Source: Rubrivivax sp.
GTDB lineage: Bacteria; Pseudomonadota; Gammaproteobacteria; Burkholderiales; Burkholderiaceae_C
Direction of reading: 5' to 3'
Assembly (NCBI GenBank): GCA_030680415.1
Contig: JAUXVE010000003.1
Span: forward strand, 1 to 37,570
Length of the DNA: 37,570 nucleotides
This document shows positions 1 through 9,318 of this stretch, piece by piece (within the stretch, counting starts at the first letter, position 1; each line of letters begins with the position of its first letter). Position numbers and translations under genes: made by a program. The notes beneath the pieces are model-generated. The model was not told where the DNA came from and did not search any database. It worked only from the letters and a program-made list of their open reading frames with translations.

Positions 1-263
1 GCCGCCAACGCCGCCGTGGCTTGCGCGCTCGCGCCTTGCGCGGCCAGCAGCGCGTCGAGCGCGCCCTGCTCGGCCGCCAGCGGCTCGCGCAACGCCGCCA
101 CCAGCGGTGCCACCGAGGCGCCGCGCTGGCGCTGCGCCTCCTCGACCGTGGCCCAGGCCTGGCCGATGTCGTTGCGCAGGGCCACCAGCCGGTTGTAGGC
201 GCCGAGCATCCAGAACACGGCCACGGCGGCCGCCACGAGGGCGGCGATCTGTTCCTGGCTCAT
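1..263 (-). CDS. LemA family protein, N-terminal part (runs off the left edge)
   Basis: The reading frame starts at ATG 263 and is open to the window edge, so only about 87 residues are visible. It opens with a short hydrophobic segment (residues about 6-20, rich in Ala and Val) followed by AYNRLVALRNDIGQAWATVE. That is the hallmark of LemA proteins: a single N-terminal membrane anchor, a YN-LV-LRN motif, then long helices. LemA proteins are membrane-anchored helical-bundle proteins of poorly defined role. The start lies 22 bases after the proA stop on the same strand, so the two are probably cotranscribed. No clear Shine-Dalgarno is visible; the intervening bases form a perfect palindrome (264-283). 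Family assignment is fairly secure from the motif; function is not known. Confidence 0.8.
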   Translation of the reverse strand, partial: MSQEQIAALVAAAVAVFWMLGAYNRLVALRNDIGQAWATVEEAQRQRGASVAPLVAALREPLAAEQGALDALLAAQGASAQATAALA

Positions 264-283
264 GGCGGCGCGGCCGCGCCGCC
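264..283. repeat. perfect 20-bp GC palindrome between proA and lemA
   Basis: Bases 264-273 are the exact reverse complement of 274-283, with no unpaired centre. The palindrome fills almost the whole proA-lemA gap and touches the lemA start codon, where a ribosome-binding site would be expected. In RNA it could fold into a hairpin of about 8 bp with a 4-base loop and limit lemA translation. Chance is possible in DNA this GC-rich. Confidence 0.6.
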
Positions 284-285
284 GC

Positions 286-1566
286 TCAAGCGCGCACCTC
301 GCCCTGGCCCAGCACCACCCATTTCAGCGAGGTCAGCCCTTCCAGCCCCACCGGCCCGCGGGCGTGGAACTTGTCGGTGCTGATGCCGATCTCGGCGCCC
401 AGGCCGTACTCGAAGCCGTCGGCAAAGCGCGTGCTGGCGTTGACCATCACGCTGGCCGAGTCGACCTCGCGCAGGAAGCGCATCGCGTGCGGGTGATGGG
501 TGGTGAGGATGGCGTCGGTGTGGTGCGAGCCGTAACGGTTGATGTGCGCGACGGCCTCGTCGAAGGTGTCCACGACCTTGATGCTGATGATGGGCGCCAG
601 GTATTCCTCGGCCCAGTCGGCTTCGGTGGCCGGCACGACGCGGGCGCCGGGCACGCTGCGCAAGACCACCGCCGCGGCAGCGTCGCAACGCATCTCCACG
701 CCCTTGGCCGCGAACACGGCGCCGATGCGCGGCAGGAAGGCGCCGGCCTGGCGGGCATGCACCAGCAGCGACTCGGCGGCGTTGCAGGGGCTGTATTTCT
801 GCGTCTTGGCGTTGTCGGTGACGCTGACCGCGAGCTCGAGGTCGACCTCGGCGTCGACGTAGACGTGGCAGTTGCCGTCGAGGTGCTTGATCACCGGCAC
901 CCTGGCCTCGGCGGCGATACGCTCGATGAGGCCCTTGCCGCCGCGCGGGATGATCACGTCCACGTACTGCGGCATGGCGATGAGCCGGCCCACCGCGGCG
1001 CGGTCGGTGGTCTCCACCAACTGCACCGCCGTGGCCGGCAGCCCGGCGTCGACGAGCGCGGCCTGCACCAGGCGCCACAGCGCCAGGTTGGAGTGCAAGG
1101 CCTCGGAGCCGCCGCGCAGGATGCAGGCGTTGCCGCTCTTGATGGCCAGCGAGGCGGCCTCGATGGTGACGTTGGGCCGGCTCTCGTAGATCATGCCGAA
1201 CACGCCCAGCGGCACGCGCATGTGGCCGACGCTGATGCCGCTGGGCCGGCGCTTGACGCCGCTGATTTCGCCCACGGGGTCGGGCATGGCGGCGATCTGC
1301 TCGCAGCCTGCGGCCACGGTGGCGATGATCCGGGGTGTCAGTGCCAGGCGATCGACCAGCGGCGCGGCCAGGCCGGCAGCGCGTGCAGCGTCCAGATCCT
1401 GCCGGTTGGCGGCCAGCAGCTCGGCGCCTTGCCGGCGCAGCCGTGCGGCCATGGCACGCAACGCTGCGTCCTTGGCCGCCGTCGAGGCCGCCGCCATGGC
1501 CGTGGCCGCGGCGCGGGCGGCAACGCCCAGGTGCGCCATGTAGGCGGGGATGTCGATCGGATGCAT
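286..1566 (-). CDS. proA: gamma-glutamyl phosphate reductase (glutamate-5-semialdehyde dehydrogenase)
   Basis: ProA reduces gamma-glutamyl phosphate to glutamate-5-semialdehyde with NADPH, the second step of proline synthesis from glutamate. The 426-residue product has the usual ProA length. Seen motifs include [20 protein letters not shown] and [18 protein letters not shown] in the first half, [12 protein letters not shown], and the catalytic-region stretch [13 protein letters not shown] around residue 290, with C-terminal [23 protein letters not shown] 1566 was chosen because the residues before it (an open frame up to 1710) do not resemble ProA, while [10 protein letters not shown] fits the family N-terminus. 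A GACAAT hexamer lies 7 bases upstream of this start. lemA follows 22 bases downstream. proB is not in the window. Confidence 0.96.
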   Translation of the reverse strand: MHPIDIPAYMAHLGVAARAAATAMAAASTAAKDAALRAMAARLRRQGAELLAANRQDLDAARAAGLAAPLVDRLALTPRIIATVAAGCEQIAAMPDPVGEISGVKRRPSGISVGHMRVPLGVFGMIYESRPNVTIEAASLAIKSGNACILRGGSEALHSNLALWRLVQAALVDAGLPATAVQLVETTDRAAVGRLIAMPQYVDVIIPRGGKGLIERIAAEARVPVIKHLDGNCHVYVDAEVDLELAVSVTDNAKTQKYSPCNAAESLLVHARQAGAFLPRIGAVFAAKGVEMRCDAAAAVVLRSVPGARVVPATEADWAEEYLAPIISIKVVDTFDEAVAHINRYGSHHTDAILTTHHPHAMRFLREVDSASVMVNASTRFADGFEYGLGAEIGISTDKFHARGPVGLEGLTSLKWVVLGQGEVRA

Positions 1567-1573
1567 GGCCGGG

Positions 1574-1579
1574 ATTGTC
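1574..1579 (-). promoter_or_regulatory. possible -10 box for proA
   Basis: GACAAT on the minus strand, 7 bases before the proA ATG. If used, the transcript would begin at or next to the start codon. No good -35 is visible. Confidence 0.3.
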
Positions 1580-1677
1580 GCAAAGCAGCGCCGCACCCGC
1601 GTTGCCGGACGTGGCTCTCCTGCCGATAGGCGACCAAAACCGCGCATTGGCTGCACCCGCCGATCCGTGCGGCGCTG

Positions 1678-1683
1678 TACATT
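1678..1683 (+). promoter_or_regulatory. possible -10 box for the 1690 gene
   Basis: TACATT, exactly 6 bases before GTG 1690. The spacing would place transcription start at the start codon (leaderless). No convincing -35 element. Confidence 0.35.
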
Positions 1684-1689
1684 GCGAAC

Positions 1690-2679
1690 GTGCCCAACGC
1701 CGCCTCCCACTGCATCGCAGCCCTCCTGTCGGCACTCGTGGCGGCGTGCGCCACGGCGGCCCCGCCGGGCTCGCCGTCGGCGCAGGGCACCTCCTTGGAA
1801 GCCCCGACTGCCGCCCCCACTGACGCTGGCGACGTCGCGGACTCCGCACGCAGTTCTGTGCGAGCCTTGACCGTCTGGCTGGCGCGCGGCGTCGACAGTT
1901 GGTTCGGCGACCGACCTTTCGAGGACGGCGGGAAGGTCACCGACGGCCGTTTGAGCATCGGCCTGCTCAAGCGGCAGCGCGAAAGCACCGATGTCAACGT
2001 GCGCTTCAATGCGCGTTTGCGCTTGCCCAACCTCGAGGAGAAGACCTATGTGTTTATCGGTCGCGATGACCCGCGCGAGGTGATCACCGACAAGCCGGGC
2101 GCGCTGTCACGCCAGGAACGTCTGCTCGCGCAAACGAGAGGTGAGCGCGCGTTCTTCGCCGGCATCGGGCGCTCGCTGACCGACACGCTCGACTTCCGTC
2201 TCGGCATGCGTGGCGGGCTCAAGCCGTATGTCCAGGGGCGCTACCGCAAGCAATGGGAGCTCGGCCCGGCCGGGCTGGCCGAGTTGCGCCAGACCTTGTT
2301 CTGGTCGATTGCGGACCACGCCGGCTCGACCACGGTCTTCTCGTACGAACATCTCTTCTCGCCGGTGCTGGCTGCTCGCTGGCTCACCTCGGCCACGATC
2401 ACGCAGGCGTCGGAGAAGTTCGAGTGGTCGAGCCTGCTGGGGGCGTACCGGTCGTTCGGCAATCAGCGGCTGCTGTCCTTCGAGGCCCTGGTCAACGGCC
2501 AGCAGGGTTCGGGTGTGGTCGCCACGGACTACGGCCTGCAGTCGCGTTGGGAGCAACCGGTTTATGAAGACTGGCTCGTCGGTGGCATCGTCATCGGCCG
2601 TTTCTGGCCACGCCCCGACGCACAGTCCGAGCGGCGCGGCGCCTGGGCCATGGGCGCCAGCTTGAAGATGCGGTTCTGA
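1690..2679 (+). CDS. hypothetical exported protein, probable outer-membrane beta-barrel
   Basis: I do not recognise the family. The 329-residue product starts with a hydrophobic export signal (about residues 7-22), and its LLSALVAAC stretch resembles a lipobox, so it may be a lipoprotein. A low-complexity Ala/Pro/Ser linker follows, then [20 protein letters not shown] near residue 70. The remainder alternates polar and aromatic residues in short strand-like segments and ends in LKMRF. A terminal Phe preceded by alternating hydrophobics is the usual C-terminal insertion signal of outer-membrane barrels. GTG 1690 is used because no ATG precedes the signal sequence in frame. The gene diverges from proA. 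A role in the outer membrane is inferred; its substrate is unknown. Confidence 0.75.
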   Translation: MPNAASHCIAALLSALVAACATAAPPGSPSAQGTSLEAPTAAPTDAGDVADSARSSVRALTVWLARGVDSWFGDRPFEDGGKVTDGRLSIGLLKRQRESTDVNVRFNARLRLPNLEEKTYVFIGRDDPREVITDKPGALSRQERLLAQTRGERAFFAGIGRSLTDTLDFRLGMRGGLKPYVQGRYRKQWELGPAGLAELRQTLFWSIADHAGSTTVFSYEHLFSPVLAARWLTSATITQASEKFEWSSLLGAYRSFGNQRLLSFEALVNGQQGSGVVATDYGLQSRWEQPVYEDWLVGGIVIGRFWPRPDAQSERRGAWAMGASLKMRF

Positions 2680-2854
2680 GCGTCTTCACAGCAACGCCGT
2701 CCGGCGGCAACCCAGCGCGTGTGGCTTCGCAAGCAAGCGCGATCTGGCCCGATACGAAGTGCAACGCACACCGGGAACGCGCTAATCTTCAATTCCTCAC
2801 CGGTTGAACGAGCAACGGGTGGGTCACTGCAACAATTCCTGCAAGGATGGGCAT

Positions 2855-3304
2855 ATGAGCACTCGCAAGAAGGTCAAAGGTCCGTGGGAGACCGCCGCGA
2901 CCGACCTGGTCGATACCGCGCAAAGCATCGGCAAAGGCGCGGTCAACAAGGCTGAAGATGTCACTGCGGGCGCGTCTGCCGCACTGTCGCAGGCCGGTGC
3001 GAAGATCGCCGAGACCGGCAACGAGGCCCGGCGCAAGGTCAGGTCGACGGTCAGGAAGACCGAGAGCCGGGTCGAGAAGGCAACGAACGAGGCCAGAAAG
3101 GCGATCGCGAAGGCCATCGACCAGGTCGGCAAGAAGGTGCTCGCGATCGTGGAGCAGATCGAACGCAAGCTCTCCCGTACCGAGAAGACATCCGGCAAGC
3201 GGGTGGTGAACGCGGGCAAAGCGGTGGCCAAGACGGTCAAGAAGACCACCGGGACGGCGAAGAAGCGGGCGGCCACCATCGCCAGGAAGAAGGTCCGGAT
3301 CTAG
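2855..3304 (+). CDS. Lys/Ala-rich histone H1-like protein
   Basis: The 149-residue product is strongly basic and helical, built of Lys, Ala, Arg, Thr and Val with almost no aromatic residues. Segments such as AGKAVAKTVKKTTGTAKKRA near the C-terminus resemble bacterial histone H1-like or KA-rich DNA-binding proteins. Residues about 15-110 read as amphipathic helix with heptad-like spacing, like phasin-type or apolipoprotein-type helices, so a non-DNA role is possible. ATG 2855 is preferred over an upstream ATG-less extension (from 2804) because AAGGA at 2843-2847 lies 7 bases upstream. The gene stands alone, convergent with the AEC transporter. Nucleoid binding is inferred from composition only. 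Confidence 0.75.
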   Translation: MSTRKKVKGPWETAATDLVDTAQSIGKGAVNKAEDVTAGASAALSQAGAKIAETGNEARRKVRSTVRKTESRVEKATNEARKAIAKAIDQVGKKVLAIVEQIERKLSRTEKTSGKRVVNAGKAVAKTVKKTTGTAKKRAATIARKKVRI

Positions 3305-3354
3305 CAGGCACCTGTCGGCGGGTGAGTAAGTCAGGCTGTTCGGCTCACCCTGTG

Positions 3355-3378
3355 CAGGCGAGTCTGGTGGCTCGCCTG
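3355..3378. terminator. hairpin between convergent genes
   Basis: An 8-bp perfect stem (3355-3362 with 3371-3378) and an 8-base loop sit 51 bases after the histone-like gene. A second weaker stem pairs 3320-3326 with 3344-3350. There is no T-tract, so intrinsic termination is uncertain. The rest of 3305-3493 shows no gene. Confidence 0.4.
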
Positions 3379-3493
3379 ATGCATACCTGCAGTGCATCCG
3401 CTGAGACGCGCACGACGCAACATCGAAGGCCTGCGTCCCTGGTCGAGTCGATGGAACGCGGCTTGCTTCGTCGCGCTTGATCGCGGACCGCGT

Positions 3494-4492
3494 TCAGCCG
3501 CCGGCGCGGCTGCCCAGCCACGCCAGCACACCCAGCCACAGCGTCGCCGTCGCCGCGAAGGCCAGCGTCGAGAACACGATCGCCGTCGTCGCCTCGGCCT
3601 GCAGCGTGTCGTAGCGCTGGGCGAAGATGAGCGCGTTGGTGCCCAGCGGCAGTGCCGCCATCATCACCACCACCGCCAGCGGCACGCCGCTGAGCCCGAA
3701 ACCGCCCCAGGCCACCGCCAGCACCAGCGCCGGCAGCACCAGCAGCTTCAGCGCGGTGGGGGCCAGCACGCCGCGCAGGCGGCCGCGCAGCCCGTACTGG
3801 GCCAGCGTGAGGCCGATCAGCACCAGGCACACCGGTACCACCGCGCGGCCGAGGCCGGCCAGCGCCTCGTCGACCACCGGGTGCAGCCCCAGGCCGGTGA
3901 GGTTCCAGGCCAGCCCGGCCAGCACCGGCAGCGTTACCGGGTGGATGACGGCGTTGCGCACGCTGGCGCGCACGGTGGAGGCCAGCGTGGCGGTGTCGTC
4001 GGCGCGCGCCAGGTCGACCTCCACCAGCACTGTCAGCAGCGTCAGCAGCACCAGTCCGTGCAGGCTGACCAGCGCGATGTGCAGCGCCAGCCCGGGTTCG
4101 CCGAACAGCGCCGCGGCCAGCGGGATGCCCACCTGCACCGCGTTGCCGTAACTCGCCGCGATGGTACGCGTGGCCGGTGTCGCCGCCGAGCTCGGCGCCC
4201 GCACCTGCACATGGCGCTGCCACGCGTACACCGCCAGCACGTAGGCGACGGCCGGCACGAAAAACGCCGCCAGCGTGCGCCACGGCAGCGCCGCGAAGTC
4301 CAGCCGCACCATGGTGCGGAACAGCAGCGCCGGCACGAAGAGGTAGAACGCCGCGTCGGACAGCGCACGCGCCGCCATCCCGGCGTCGCCGGTGCCGCCG
4401 GCGCCGGCGAGCCAGCGTTGGCGCCCGGCCAGCCAGCCCAGCGCCACGATGGCGAAGAGCGCCAGCAGCTTGTGGACGATCGCCAGCGTCAC
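3494..4492 (-). CDS. AEC family transporter (auxin efflux carrier-like permease)
   Basis: A 332-residue integral membrane protein with about ten hydrophobic segments split by a central loop, as in AEC family permeases that export or exchange small organic anions. Recognisable pieces are LSDAAFYLFVPALLFRTMVR near residue 50, then ASYGNAVQVGIPLAAALFGEP and HPVTLPVLAGLAWNLTG in the middle, and PLAVVVMMAALPLGTNALIF in the C-terminal half. GTG 4492 is chosen because it overlaps the DUF167 stop as GTGA and begins directly at MTLAIVHKLLALFAIVALGW. An ATG at 4525 would add an 11-residue Gly/Ala run and overlap DUF167 by 37 bases. It is the third gene of topB-DUF167-AEC. Substrate unknown. Confidence 0.88.
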   Translation of the reverse strand: MTLAIVHKLLALFAIVALGWLAGRQRWLAGAGGTGDAGMAARALSDAAFYLFVPALLFRTMVRLDFAALPWRTLAAFFVPAVAYVLAVYAWQRHVQVRAPSSAATPATRTIAASYGNAVQVGIPLAAALFGEPGLALHIALVSLHGLVLLTLLTVLVEVDLARADDTATLASTVRASVRNAVIHPVTLPVLAGLAWNLTGLGLHPVVDEALAGLGRAVVPVCLVLIGLTLAQYGLRGRLRGVLAPTALKLLVLPALVLAVAWGGFGLSGVPLAVVVMMAALPLGTNALIFAQRYDTLQAEATTAIVFSTLAFAATATLWLGVLAWLGSRAGG

Positions 4493-4808
4493 GGTGCCGC
4501 CGGCCCCAGCACCCGCTCCAGCCATGTCGCCACGGCGGCCGCGGGCAGGTCGATCTCCACCGTCTTGCGCCGCGAGGTGTCGCCGCGCTGCAGCCGCACC
4601 GCGCGCCTGGCGCAGCCCAGTTCATCGGCCAGCCAGGCCAGCAGCCGCGCGTTGGCCTGGCCTTCCACCGGCTGCGCCGCCAGCCGCACACGCAGGGCGC
4701 CGTCGTGCAGGCCGTCGGCGCCGGTGCGCCGGGCATTCGGCACCACGGCCACGCGCAGCAGCGAGCCGCCGGCGTGCTCGCTGAGGCAGGCCCAGGCCGT
4801 GGCGTCGC

Positions 4809-4812
<4 letters not shown>
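4489..4812 (-). CDS. DUF167 (YggU-like) small protein
   Basis: The 107-residue product matches the YggU/UPF0235 family in length and motifs: LLRVAVVPNARRTGADG, LRVRLAAQPVEGQANARLLA and a C-terminal segment with GDTSRRKTVEID. These are small alpha/beta proteins with no firmly assigned activity. The GTG start at 4812 overlaps the topB stop (4809-4811) as GTGA, and its own stop overlaps the AEC start the same way, so all three genes appear translationally coupled. In many Burkholderiales DUF167 genes lie beside unrelated housekeeping genes, so the neighbourhood says little about function. Confidence 0.88.
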
Positions 4813-7397
<2,585 letters not shown>

Positions 7398-7444
7398 GTT
7401 TCCTTCTGGGGCCCGCTGGGCCGGGACTGCTGTTCGGCCGTGCC

Positions 7445-7450
7445 TACAAT
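7445..7450 (+). promoter_or_regulatory. possible -10 box for the SET-domain gene
   Basis: TACAAT in the 95-base gap between divergent topB and the SET gene. It would give a leader of about 36 bases before ATG 7493. No consensus -35 at the right distance. Confidence 0.35.
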
Positions 7451-7492
7451 GCGCCGGTCTCGCGCGCACGCACGCGCGCTCGTACGATCCCA

Positions 7493-7978
7493 ATGTACAG
7501 AATGATGACGACCTCGCAAATGGCGGGCCCCGACCGCCGCCGCATCCAGGTTCGCAAGAGCGGCGTGCACGGCAAGGGCGTGTTCGCATTGCGGCCCATT
7601 GCCGCCGGTGAACGCATCATCGAATACAAGGGCGAGGTCATCAGCTGGCCCGAGGCCTTGCGCCGCCACCCGCACGACCCGCAGAACCCCAACCATACCT
7701 TCTACTTCCACATCGACGACAAGCATGTCATCGACGCCAACGTGGGCGGCAACGCGGCGCGCTGGATCAACCACGCCTGCGAGCCCAACTGCCAGGCCGA
7801 CGAGACCGATGGCCGCGTCTTCATCAGCGCGCTCACCGACCTCAGTCCCGGCGAAGAGCTGTTCTACGACTACGGCCTGGTCATCGACGAGCGCTACACG
7901 CCCAGCCTCAAGAGGCAGTACGAATGCCGCTGCGGCAGCGCGCATTGCCGGCACACGATGCTGGGCAAGAAGCGCTGA
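7493..7978 (+). CDS. SET domain protein with post-SET zinc motif, putative lysine methyltransferase
   Basis: The 161-residue protein is essentially a bare SET domain, which transfers a methyl group from S-adenosylmethionine to lysine side chains. Seen: HGKGVFALRPIAAGERIIEYKGE (27-48, SET start), RWINHACEPNCQA (90-102, the NHxCxPN pseudoknot motif that binds AdoMet) and EELFYDYG (121-128, with the active-site Tyr). A post-SET segment, YECRCGSAHC, gives Cys145, Cys147 and Cys152, which with Cys100 could hold a zinc ion as in eukaryotic SET enzymes. The start is uncertain: ATGs at 7493, 7502, 7505 and 7520 all precede the domain and none has a clear ribosome site. Target unknown. Four bases separate it from birA, suggesting one transcript. 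Confidence 0.9.
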   Translation: MYRMMTTSQMAGPDRRRIQVRKSGVHGKGVFALRPIAAGERIIEYKGEVISWPEALRRHPHDPQNPNHTFYFHIDDKHVIDANVGGNAARWINHACEPNCQADETDGRVFISALTDLSPGEELFYDYGLVIDERYTPSLKRQYECRCGSAHCRHTMLGKKR

Positions 7979-7981
7979 CGC

Positions 7982-8884
7982 ATGGGCACCCACCTGCAAT
8001 GGGGCGCCCAAGCGCTGTGGCAGCGGCTGGAGCCGCTGCTGCCGGGGCTCAGCGTGGAAGTGCTGGCGCGTGCCGATTCCACCAACACGATGCTGCTGGA
8101 GCGCGCGCGTGCCATGAACGGCCGGCGCGACGCTCCGATCACGCGGCCCGGCGAGCTGGATGCGCTGCACGTCGACGAGCGCACGCCGCACGGCCGCCGC
8201 AGCGCCGACATGCAGGCCAGCCTGCTGGTGGCCGAACACCAGACACGCGGCCGCGGCCGCGTGGGGCGCGACTGGGCCGCCAGTGCCGGCGCGTCGCTGA
8301 CCTTCTCACTGGCGCTGCCGCTGGCGCCACAGGTTTGGTCGGGGCTGTCGCTGGCTGTCGGGCTGGCGCTGGCCGAGGCGCTGGACCCCGTCGGCGATGC
8401 CGGCACGTCGCCGCGCATCGGCCTCAAGTGGCCCAACGACCTCTGGCTTGTTGACGGTGCGGGCCGCGGGCGCAAGCTCGGCGGCATCCTCATCGAGACG
8501 GTGAGCATGGGACCGCGCCGCATGTGCGTGGTGGGCGTGGGCCTGAACGTGCTGCCGCAGGCCCACGAGGGGCTGACACAGGGCTACGCCTGCCTGCAGG
8601 AAGTCGACGCCCAGGCCAGCGCGCCGGCGGCACTGGCCCGCGTGGCCGAGCCGCTGGTGCGCGCCGTGCTGCGCTTCCAGGCGCACGGTTTCGCGCCGCT
8701 GCTGGCGGCCTACTCGCGGCGCGACGTGCTGCGGGGACAACCGGTGCGCACGACGCAGCCCGACGTGCCCCAAGGCGTGGCCGAAGGCGTGGACGAGCAC
8801 GGCGCGCTGCGCGTGCGCTGCGACGGCGTGCACCGCGTCGTCAGCGGTGAAGTCAGCGTGCGCCTGCGCGACGGGGTCGCCTGA
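7982..8884 (+). CDS. birA: biotin--[acetyl-CoA-carboxylase] ligase, without DNA-binding domain
   Basis: The enzyme activates biotin as biotinyl-5'-AMP and attaches it to the carrier protein of acetyl-CoA carboxylase. The 300-residue product has RGRGRVGRDW at 89-98 (biotinyl-AMP loop), LKWPNDLW at 148-155 and KLGGILIE at 165-172, the ligase signatures. There is no N-terminal winged-helix repressor domain, so it should not regulate biotin genes as E. coli BirA does. An Arg/Asp/His-rich insert at about residues 43-77 between the STNT motif and the first core strand is longer than usual. The start ATG 7982 follows the SET stop by 3 bases; the stop overlaps the next ATG as TGATG. The type III pantothenate kinase gene often found beside birA in this order is absent here. 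Confidence 0.93.
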   Translation: MGTHLQWGAQALWQRLEPLLPGLSVEVLARADSTNTMLLERARAMNGRRDAPITRPGELDALHVDERTPHGRRSADMQASLLVAEHQTRGRGRVGRDWAASAGASLTFSLALPLAPQVWSGLSLAVGLALAEALDPVGDAGTSPRIGLKWPNDLWLVDGAGRGRKLGGILIETVSMGPRRMCVVGVGLNVLPQAHEGLTQGYACLQEVDAQASAPAALARVAEPLVRAVLRFQAHGFAPLLAAYSRRDVLRGQPVRTTQPDVPQGVAEGVDEHGALRVRCDGVHRVVSGEVSVRLRDGVA

Positions 8885-9318
8885 TGCTGCGTGCGGTGGT
8901 GGTGGTGCTGCTGCTGGCCAACCTGCTCTTCTTCGGCTGGGCGCGCGGCTGGTTCGCGCCGGGCTGGCCGCCGCCGCGCCACGGCGAGCGCGAACCCGAA
9001 CGGCTGGCGGCGCAGTTGCGGCCGGAGCTCATCACGGTGCTGCCCCCCCAGGCCGCCAGCGCCGCCGTTTCGGCGGCACGCGAGGCCGCTCGGGCGGCCA
9101 CCGAAGTGTGCCTGGAGGCCGGGCCCTTCGACGCCGCAGGCATCACGGCTGCCGAGGCCGCGCTGGCCGGCGCCGGCCTGCCGGCGGGCAGCTGGGAGCG
9201 CCTGGACGCCAAGCTGCCATCGAGCCAGCCTTGGTTGCGCTTGCCGCGCGCCGACGCCGACGTGCAGGCGCGCGTGCAGGCACTGGCGGCCGCTTTCAGA
9301 CCTTGCGAGGCGCGCTGA
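8884..9318 (+). CDS. small membrane-anchored protein, SPOR-like fold possible
   Basis: A 144-residue protein with one N-terminal membrane segment (MLRAVVVVLLLANLLFFGWA) and a periplasmic tail rich in Ala and Arg. The region from about residue 78 (CLEAGPFDAAGITAAEAALA) to the end resembles the GPF-x-A-x-A pattern of the SPOR peptidoglycan-binding domain, and two Cys (about 77 and 141) could form a disulfide. Related genes commonly follow birA in Burkholderiales; that, and the GPF motif, are my reasons for the SPOR suggestion. The ATG overlaps the birA stop by one base (TGATG). The 3' end overlaps the convergent protease gene by 23 bases. Binding to septal peptidoglycan is inferred, not shown. 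Confidence 0.75.
   Translation: MLRAVVVVLLLANLLFFGWARGWFAPGWPPPRHGEREPERLAAQLRPELITVLPPQAASAAVSAAREAARAATEVCLEAGPFDAAGITAAEAALAGAGLPAGSWERLDAKLPSSQPWLRLPRADADVQARVQALAAAFRPCEAR

Noticed and set aside
262..1629. Plus-strand open frame opposite proA
   Set aside because: His/Asp/Gly-rich antisense shadow typical of GC-rich genes.
260..1849. Long minus-strand open frame of 529 codons across proA
   Set aside because: Arg/Ala/Gly-rich shadow of proA in another frame, with no family motif.
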